Positions 58,153 to 64,000 of a stretch of DNA of 64,000 bases are shown in pieces. Numbering within the stretch: the first letter of the stretch is position 1; every line of letters begins with the position of its first letter. The position numbers were made by a program, and so were the translations under genes. The notes under the pieces were generated by a model that saw nothing but the letters and a program-made list of their open reading frames with translations, did not search any database and was not told the DNA's origin. This DNA is from Dama dama (lineage: Eukaryota > Chordata > Mammalia > Artiodactyla > Cervidae): contig NW_026870889.1 in NCBI RefSeq assembly GCF_033118175.1, positions 3,286,001 through 3,350,000 on the forward strand. The letters run 5' to 3'.

Positions 58153-61100
58153 GGAAGACCTCCCCGGCTGCCTCCAAAGGCTGGTTTGCAAGCACTCAAT
58201 CCCGCTGTTCACGCCAGCTGCACACAATGCTCCCAAGCCCGGGAGAAAAGCATTTTGGGGTGGTGCTCACTCCGGGCTTTGGAAGACCTCCCCGGCTGCC
58301 TCCAAGGCCGGTTTGCAAGCACTTCTGCCTGCTGTTCCCGCCACCCGCGCACAATGCTCCCAAGCCCGGGAGAAAAGCGTTTCGGGGTGGTGTTCTCTCT
58401 GGGCCCAAGAAAGACCTCCCGGGCTGCCCCCAAATGCCGGTTTGCAAGCACTCCCACTCGCTGTTCCCGCCATCCGTGCAAATGCTCCAAGCCCAGGAGA
58501 AAAGCCCTTCAGGGTGGTGCTCTCTCCCGGCCCTTGGAAGACCTCCCCGGCTGCCTCCAAAGGCTGGATTTCAAGTACTCCCTCCCGCTGTCCCGCCAGC
58601 CGCACACAATGCTCCCAATCACGGGAGAAAAGCGCTTCGGGGTGGTGCTCTCTACGGGCCCTTGGAAGACCTCCCCGTTTGTCTCCAAAGGCCGGTTTGC
58701 AAGCACTCATGCCCGCTGTTCCCGTCAGCCGCGCACAATGCTCCCAAGCCTAGGAGAAAAGCGCTTCGGGGTGGTGCTCTCTCCCGGCCCTTGGAAGACC
58801 TCCCCGGCTGCCTCCAAAGGCCGGTTTTCAAGCACTCCTGCCTGCTGTTCCCGCCACCCGCGCAGAATGCTCCCAAGCCCGGGAGAAAAGCGCTTCGGGG
58901 TGGTGCTCTCTACAGGCCCTTGGAAGACCTCCCCGGCTGCCTCCAAAGGCCGGTTTGCAAGGACTCCTTCCTGCTGTTCCCGCCAGCCACGCACAATGCT
59001 CCCAAGCCCGGGAGAAAAGCATTTTGGGGTGGTGCTCACACCGGGCCCTGGAAGACCTCCCCGGCTGCCTCCAAAGGACGGTTTTCAAGCACTCCTGCCT
59101 GCTGTTCCCGCCACCCGCGCAGAATGCTCCCAAGCGCGGGAGAAAAGCGCTTCGGGGTGGTGCTCTCTACAGGCCCTTGGAAGACCTCCCCGGCTGCCTC
59201 CAAAGGCCGGTTTGCAAGGACTCCTTCCTGCTGTTCCCGCCAGCCACGCACAATGCTCCCAAGCCCGGGAGAAAAGCATTTTGGGGTGGTGCTCACTCCG
59301 GGCCCTTGGAAGACCTCCCCGGCTGCCTCCAATGGCCAGTTTGCAAGCACTCATGTCCGCTGTTCCCACCAGCCGCGCCCAATGCTCCCAAGCCCGGGAG
59401 AAAAGCTTTTTGGGGTGGTGCTCACACCGGGCCCTGGAAGACCTCCCCGGCTGCCTGCAAAGGCCGGTTTTCAAGCACTCCTGCCTGCTGTTCCCGCCAG
59501 CCGCACACAATGCTCCCAAGCCCGGGAGAAAAGCTTTTTGGGGTGGTGCTCACACCGGGCCCTGGAAGACCTCCCCGGCTGCCTCCAAAGGACGGTTTTC
59601 AAGCACTCCTGCCTGCTGTTCCCGCCACCTGCGCACAATGCTCCCAAGCCCGGGAGAAAAGCGCTTCGGGGTGGTGCTCTCTACAGGCCCTTGGAAGACC
59701 TCCCCGGCTGCCTCCAAAGGCCGGTTTGCAAGGACTCCTTCCTGCTGTTCCCGCCAGCCACGCACAATGCTCCCAAGCCCGGGAGAGAAGCATTTTGGGG
59801 TGGTGCTCTCTACAGGCCCTTGGAAGACCTCCCCGGCTGCCTCCAGTGGCCAGTTTGCAAGCACTCATGCCCGCTGTTCCCACCAGCCGCGCACAATGCT
59901 CCCAAGCCCGGGAGAAAAGCTTTTTGGGGTGGTGCTCACACCGGGCCCTGGAAGACCTCCCCGGCTGCCTGCAAAGGCCGGTTTTCAAGCACTCCTGCCT
60001 GCTGTTCCTCCCACCCGCGCACAATACTCCCAAGCCCGGGAGAAAAGCGCTTCGGGGTGGTGCTCTCTACAGGCCCTTGGAAGACCTCCCCCGCTGCCTC
60101 CAAAGGCCGGTTTGCAAGGACTCCTTCCTGCTGTTCCCGCCAGCCACGCACAATGCTCCCAAGCCCGGGAGAAAAGTGCTTCGGGGTGGTGATCTCTCCG
60201 GGCCCTTGGAAGTCGTCCCCGGCTGCCTCCAAAGGCCGCTTTGCAAGCACTCATGCCCGTTGTTCCCACCAGCCGCGCACAATGCTCCCAAGCCCGGGAG
60301 AAAAGCATTTTGGGGTGGTGCTCACTCCGGGCCCTTGGAAGACCTCCCCGGCTGCCTCCAAAGGCCAGTTTGCAAGCAGTCCTGCCTGCTGTTCCCGCCA
60401 GCCGCGCACAATGCTCCCAAGCCCGGGAGAAAAGCGCTTTGGGGTGGTGCTCTCTCCGGGCCCTTGGAAGACGTCCCCGGCTGCCTCCAAAGGCCGGTTT
60501 GCAAGCACTCATGCCCGTTGTTCCCACCAGCCGCGCACAATGCTCCCAAGCCCGGGAGAAAAGCATTTTGGGGTGGTGCTCACTCCGGGCCCTTGGAAGA
60601 CCTCCCCGGCTGCCTCCAAAGGCCAGTTTGCAAGCAGTCCTGCCTGCTGTTCCCGCCAGCCGCGCACAATGTTCCCAAGCCCGGGAGAAAAGCGCTTCGG
60701 GGTGGTGCTCTCTCCGGGCACTTTCAAGACCTCCCCGGCTGCCTCCAAAGGCCGGTTTGTAAGTACTCATTCCCGCTGCTTCCGCCAGCCATGCACAATG
60801 CTCCCAAGCCCGGGAGAAAAGCATTTTGGGGTGGTGCTCTCTCCGGGCCCTTGGAAGACCTCCCGAGCTGCCTCCAAAGGCCAGTTTGCAAGCATTCATG
60901 TCCGTTGTTCCCGACAGCCGCGCACAATGCTCCCAAGCCCGAGAGAAAAGCATTTTGGGGTGGTGATCAGTCCGGCCCTTGGAAGACCTCCCCGGCTGCC
61001 TCCAAAGGACAGTTTGCAAGCACTCATGCCCGCTGTTCCCGCCAGCCGCGCACAATGCTCCCAAGACCGTGAGAAAAGCGCTTCGGGGTGGTGTTCTCTC

Positions 61101-61238
61101 AGGGACCATGGAGGACCTCCCCGGCTGCCCCCAAAGGCCGGTTTGCAAGCATTCCCACTCGCTGTTCCCGCCAGGCACACACAATGTTCCAAAACCCCGG
61201 AGAAAAGCGCTTCGGGGTGGTGGTCTCTCCGGGCCCCT
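58153..61238 (+). repeat. Block 5: 24 tandem copies of module M
   Basis: Copies start at 58153, 58281, 58409, 58536, 58664, 58793, 58922, 59050, 59179, 59308, 59436, 59564, 59693, 59822, 59950, 60079, 60208, 60337, 60466, 60595, 60724, 60853, 60981 and 61110. Length (3,086 bp) and monomer order equal those of block 3. Only scattered substitutions separate them, for example CTGCACACAATG here against CTGCGCACAATG, and CCCTTGGAAG here against CCCTTCGAAG. S-T dimers lie at 60208-60723. Confidence 0.96.
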
Positions 61239-64000
61239 GCCCCTGAGCCTGGGGGCCAGGCAGGGGATCCACAGTCCCAGGCCAAGGCAGAACCACATGC
61301 ACACGTCTGTTCCTGCCCCCTCCACCGGCAGAGAGCTGGGGGGAGCCAGAGTCTGTCAGGCAGCTGCTGGGCTGGCCGCCTGTGTGGGAAGGGGCAGAGC
61401 CGACCTAGGGGCAAGTTGGGCCTCTTGCTCTCCCTGCTGCCCTGAGGCTGCTGGGAAAAAGAGGTCTTGGGCATCCAACCCCTTGCTGGTCCCTTCCCTC
61501 TGACGAGGCCCTCTGAGCTCCAGCACCTTGCAGTGTGGAGACAGCCCCTGCCAGCAACCTCCTCTCCAAGGAGGCCTCAACCGAGGCCTAGGCCCAGGGG
61601 AAAGGCACCAGCGGAGATGAGCCAGTGGAGGCGCACGGGCATGTCTGGACCCAGTCCCCGCAGCCTGCCCCTTGGTGGGGCAGTACCCCCGGAGGCCAGG
61701 AAGGTCTGGGCAAGGCTGCGAGGGGCAGGGGCCCTGCTGGGTCGTGCCCCTGGCCTGTGGGGCGTCTGAGCACAACCGGCACTCTCCCGCTGGAAGACCT
61801 CCCCGTCTGCCTCCAAAGGCCGGTTTGCAAGCACTCCCGCCCGCTGTTCCCGCCAGGCACGCACAATGCTCCCAAGCCCGGGAGAAAAGCGCTTCGGGGT
61901 GGTGCTCTCTCCGGGCCCTTGCCCCTGAGCCTGGGGGCCAGGCAGTGGGTCCACACTCCCAGACCAAGGCAGAACCACATGCACACGTCTGTTCCTGACC
62001 CCTGCACCGGCAGAGAGCTCTGGGGAGCCAGAGTCTGTCAGGCAGGTGCTGGGCTGGCCGCCTGTGTGGGAAGGGGCAGAGCCGACCTAGGGGCAAGTTG
62101 GGCCTCTTGCTCTCCCTGCTGCCCTGAGGCTGCTGGGCCAAAGAGTTCTTGGGCATCCAGCCGCTTGCTGGTCCCTTCCCTCTGACGAGGCCCTCTGAGC
62201 TCCAGCACCTTGCAGTGTGGAGACAGCCCCTGCCAGCAACCTCCTCTCCAAGGAGGCCTCAACCGAGGCCTAGGCACAGGGGAAAGGCACCAGCGGGGAT
62301 GAGCCTGGGGAGGCGCCCGGGCATGTCTGGACCCAGTCCCCGCAGCCTGCCCCTTGGTGGGGCAGTACCCCCGGAGGCCAGGAAGGTCTGGGAAAGGCTG
62401 GCCAGGGGCAGGGGACCTGCTGGGTCCTGCCCCTGGCCTGTGGGGCCTCTGAGCACAACCGGCCCTCTCCCACTGGAAGACGTCCCCGGCTGCCTCCAAA
62501 GGCCGGTTTGCAAGCACTCCCGCCCACTGTTCCAACCAAGGGCGCACAACGCTCCCAAGCCCGGGAGAAAATCGCCTCGGGGTGGTGCTCTCTCCGGGCC
62601 CTTTCCCCTGAGCCTGTGGGCCAGGCAGGGTGTCCACACTCCCAGGCCAAGGCAGAACGACATGCACACGTCTGTTCCTGCCCCATGCACCGGCAGAGAG
62701 CTCGGGGGAGCCAAAGTCTGTCAGGCAGCTGCTGGGCTGGCCGCCTGTGTGGGAAGGGGCAGAGCCGACCTAGGGGCAAGTTGGGCCTCTTCCTCTCCCT
62801 GATGCCCTGAGGCTGCTGGGTCAAAAAGATCTTGGGCATCCAGCCCCTTGCTTGTCCCTTTCCTCTGACGAGGCCCTCTGAGCTCCAGCACCTTGCAGTG
62901 TGGAGACAGCCCCTGCCAGCAACCTCCTCTCCAAGGAGGCCTCAACCGAGGCCTAGGCCCAGGGGAAAGGCACCAGCGGGGATGAGCCTGGGGAGGCGCC
63001 CGGGCATGTCTGGACCCAGTCCCCGCAGCCTGCCCCTTGGTGGGGCAGTACCCCCGGAAGCCAGGAAGGTCTGGGCAAGGCTGGCCACGGGCAGGGGCCC
63101 TGCTGGGTCCTGCCCCTGGCCTGTGGGGCCTCTGAGCACAACCGGCCCTCTCCCACTGGAAGACTTCCCTGGCTGCCTCCAAAGGCCGGTTTGCCAACAC
63201 TCCCGCCCGCTGTTCCCGCCAGGCACGCAAAATTCTCCCAAGCCCGGGAGAAAAGCGCTTCGGGGTGGTGCTCTCTCCGGGCCCTTGCCCCTGAGCGTGG
63301 GGGCGAAGTAGTGGGTCCACACTCCCAGACCAACGCAGAACCACATGCACACGTCTGTTCCTGACCCCTGCACCGGCAGAGAGCTCGGGGGAGCCAGAGT
63401 CTGTCAGGCAGCTGCTGGGCTGGCCGCCTGTGTGGGAAGGGGCAGAGCCGACCTAGGGGCAAGTTGGGCCTCTTCCTCTCCCTGCTGCCCTGAGGCTGCT
63501 GGGCCAAAGAGTTCTTGGGCATCCAGCCCCTTGCTGGTCCCTTCCCTCTGACGAGGCCCTCTGAGCTCCAGCACCTTGCAGTGTGGAGACAGCCCCTGCC
63601 AGCAACCTCCTCTCCAAGGAGGCCTCAACCGAGGCCTAGGCCCAGGGGAAAGGCACCAGCGGGGATGAGCCTGGGGAGGCGCCCGGCCATGTCTGGACCC
63701 AGTCCCCGCAGCCTGCCCCTTGGTGGGGCAGTACCCCCGGAGGCCAGGAGGGTCTGGGCAAGGCTGCCAGGGGCAGGGACACTGCTGGGTCCTGCCCCTG
63801 GCCTGTGGGGCGTCTGAGCACAACCGGCACTCTCCCGCTGGAAGACCTCCCTGGCTGCCTCCAAAGGCCGGTTTGCAAGCACTCCCGCGCGCTGTTCCCG
63901 CCAGGCACGCACAATGCTACCAAGCCCGAGAGAAAAGCGCTTCGGGTTGGTGCTCTCTCCGGACCCTTGCCCCTGAGCCTGGGGGACAGGCAGGGGAAAC
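61239..64000 (+). repeat. Segment F: run of normal units to the window end
   Basis: The right arm of expanded unit 5 (61239-61466) is followed by units at 61467, 62149, 62832 and a partial unit at 63515. The last three repeat 39258, 39941 and 40624 at offset 22,891 and 55780, 56463 and 57146 at offset 6,369. The partial last unit has the haplotype found one unit before blocks 2-5. The next unit, outside the window, is therefore predicted to be expanded. Confidence 0.92.

Larger units (their letters stand above)
1..64000. repeat. GC-rich tandem satellite array filling the whole window
   Basis: The landmark TTGGGCATCCAGCC or a one- to two-base variant recurs 72 times, all on the same strand, spaced 680-683 bp except where five internal amplifications lengthen a unit. 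The window starts and ends inside a unit, so the array is larger than 64 kb. The consensus 129-bp module counted by hand has 87 G+C (67%) and 10 CpG. No interspersed repeat, poly-A tract, microsatellite or unique insert was seen. Copies differ mostly by substitutions, often CG to CA or TG, and by 1-3 bp indels. I infer vertebrate satellite heterochromatin. The family name and species are not recognisable to me. Confidence 0.97.
57828..64000 (+). repeat. 6,369-bp higher-order repeat, copy cut by the window end
   Basis: Expanded unit 57828 (3,639 bp) is followed by 61467, 62149, 62832 and 63515. It matches 34937-41305 in order. The first normal unit (61467) differs: its left half has the CAGCGGAGATGAGCCAGTGG type of unit 17959 and its right half (GCTCTGGGGAGCC) is like 38575. 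A full copy would end near 64196. Confidence 0.82.

Noticed and set aside
1..64000. Alpha satellite, beta satellite or telomeric repeat
   Set aside because: Unit lengths (129 and 683 bp), high GC and sequence do not fit 171-bp alpha or 68-bp beta units, and no TTAGGG run exists.
1..64000. Assignment to a named ~0.7-kb GC-rich mammalian satellite (for example the ruminant satellite II class of about 700 bp)
   Set aside because: Only length and base composition agree, and I cannot align to a reference from memory. A search of a representative unit, such as 413-1095, against Dfam or Repbase would decide.
1..64000. tRNA, rRNA or other structured RNA genes, promoters and poly-A signals
   Set aside because: No cloverleaf, rRNA core motif, TATA-like element or AATAAA was seen. 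The two inverted repeats per unit are the only clear secondary structures.

Overview
The window is one uninterrupted, GC-rich satellite DNA array. I found no believable protein gene, RNA gene, transposon or unique sequence from base 1 to base 64000. Every stretch belongs either to a ~683-bp tandem unit or to local amplifications of one 129-bp piece of that unit. All copies run head-to-tail in the same orientation, and the array continues past both window ends. The setting is probably vertebrate, most likely mammalian, heterochromatin. The reasons are a long satellite array, dense CpG with many CG-to-CA/TG differences between copies, and no prokaryotic gene structure anywhere. I cannot name the species or match the unit to a catalogued satellite family from the sequence alone.

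Layout. The unit is phased here on the landmark TTGGGCATCCAGCC, which recurs at 72 positions. Normal units are 680-683 bp and contain a single 129-bp module, called M here, at +326 to +454 from the landmark. Six stretches of normal units (1-14386, 17731-25792, 27204-35261, 38348-41630, 46003-58152, 61239-64000) alternate with five blocks in which M alone is tandemly repeated: 26 copies at 14387-17730, 11 at 25793-27203, 24 at 35262-38347, 34 at 41631-46002 and 24 at 58153-61238. Each block sits inside an otherwise ordinary 683-bp unit, with the flanking ~554 bp intact on both sides. The system is therefore a satellite within a satellite, in which the copy number of one internal module varies from 1 to 34.

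Higher order. Inside the blocks M copies form 257/258-bp dimers. Across units there is a 6,369-bp higher-order repeat made of one expanded and four normal units. There are also near-copies at constant offsets of 16,522, 18,829 and 22,891 bp, a 681-bp tandem duplication that looks identical by eye, and mosaic units whose two halves match different relatives. These are the expected marks of repeated unequal crossover and conversion. The same block entry is found on two different unit backgrounds, and a paralogous 'empty' unit exists for one block, so exchange within M seems to move block and flank independently.

Possible function. Each unit carries a perfect 13-bp inverted repeat and a 7-bp stem-loop. 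Each typical M copy matches 8 of the 9 essential positions of the CENP-B box on the minus strand, and three copies match all 9. This makes a centromeric or pericentromeric role worth testing, but it is not shown. Long open frames on both strands are products of high GC and of 129 being a multiple of three, and I do not annotate them as genes.
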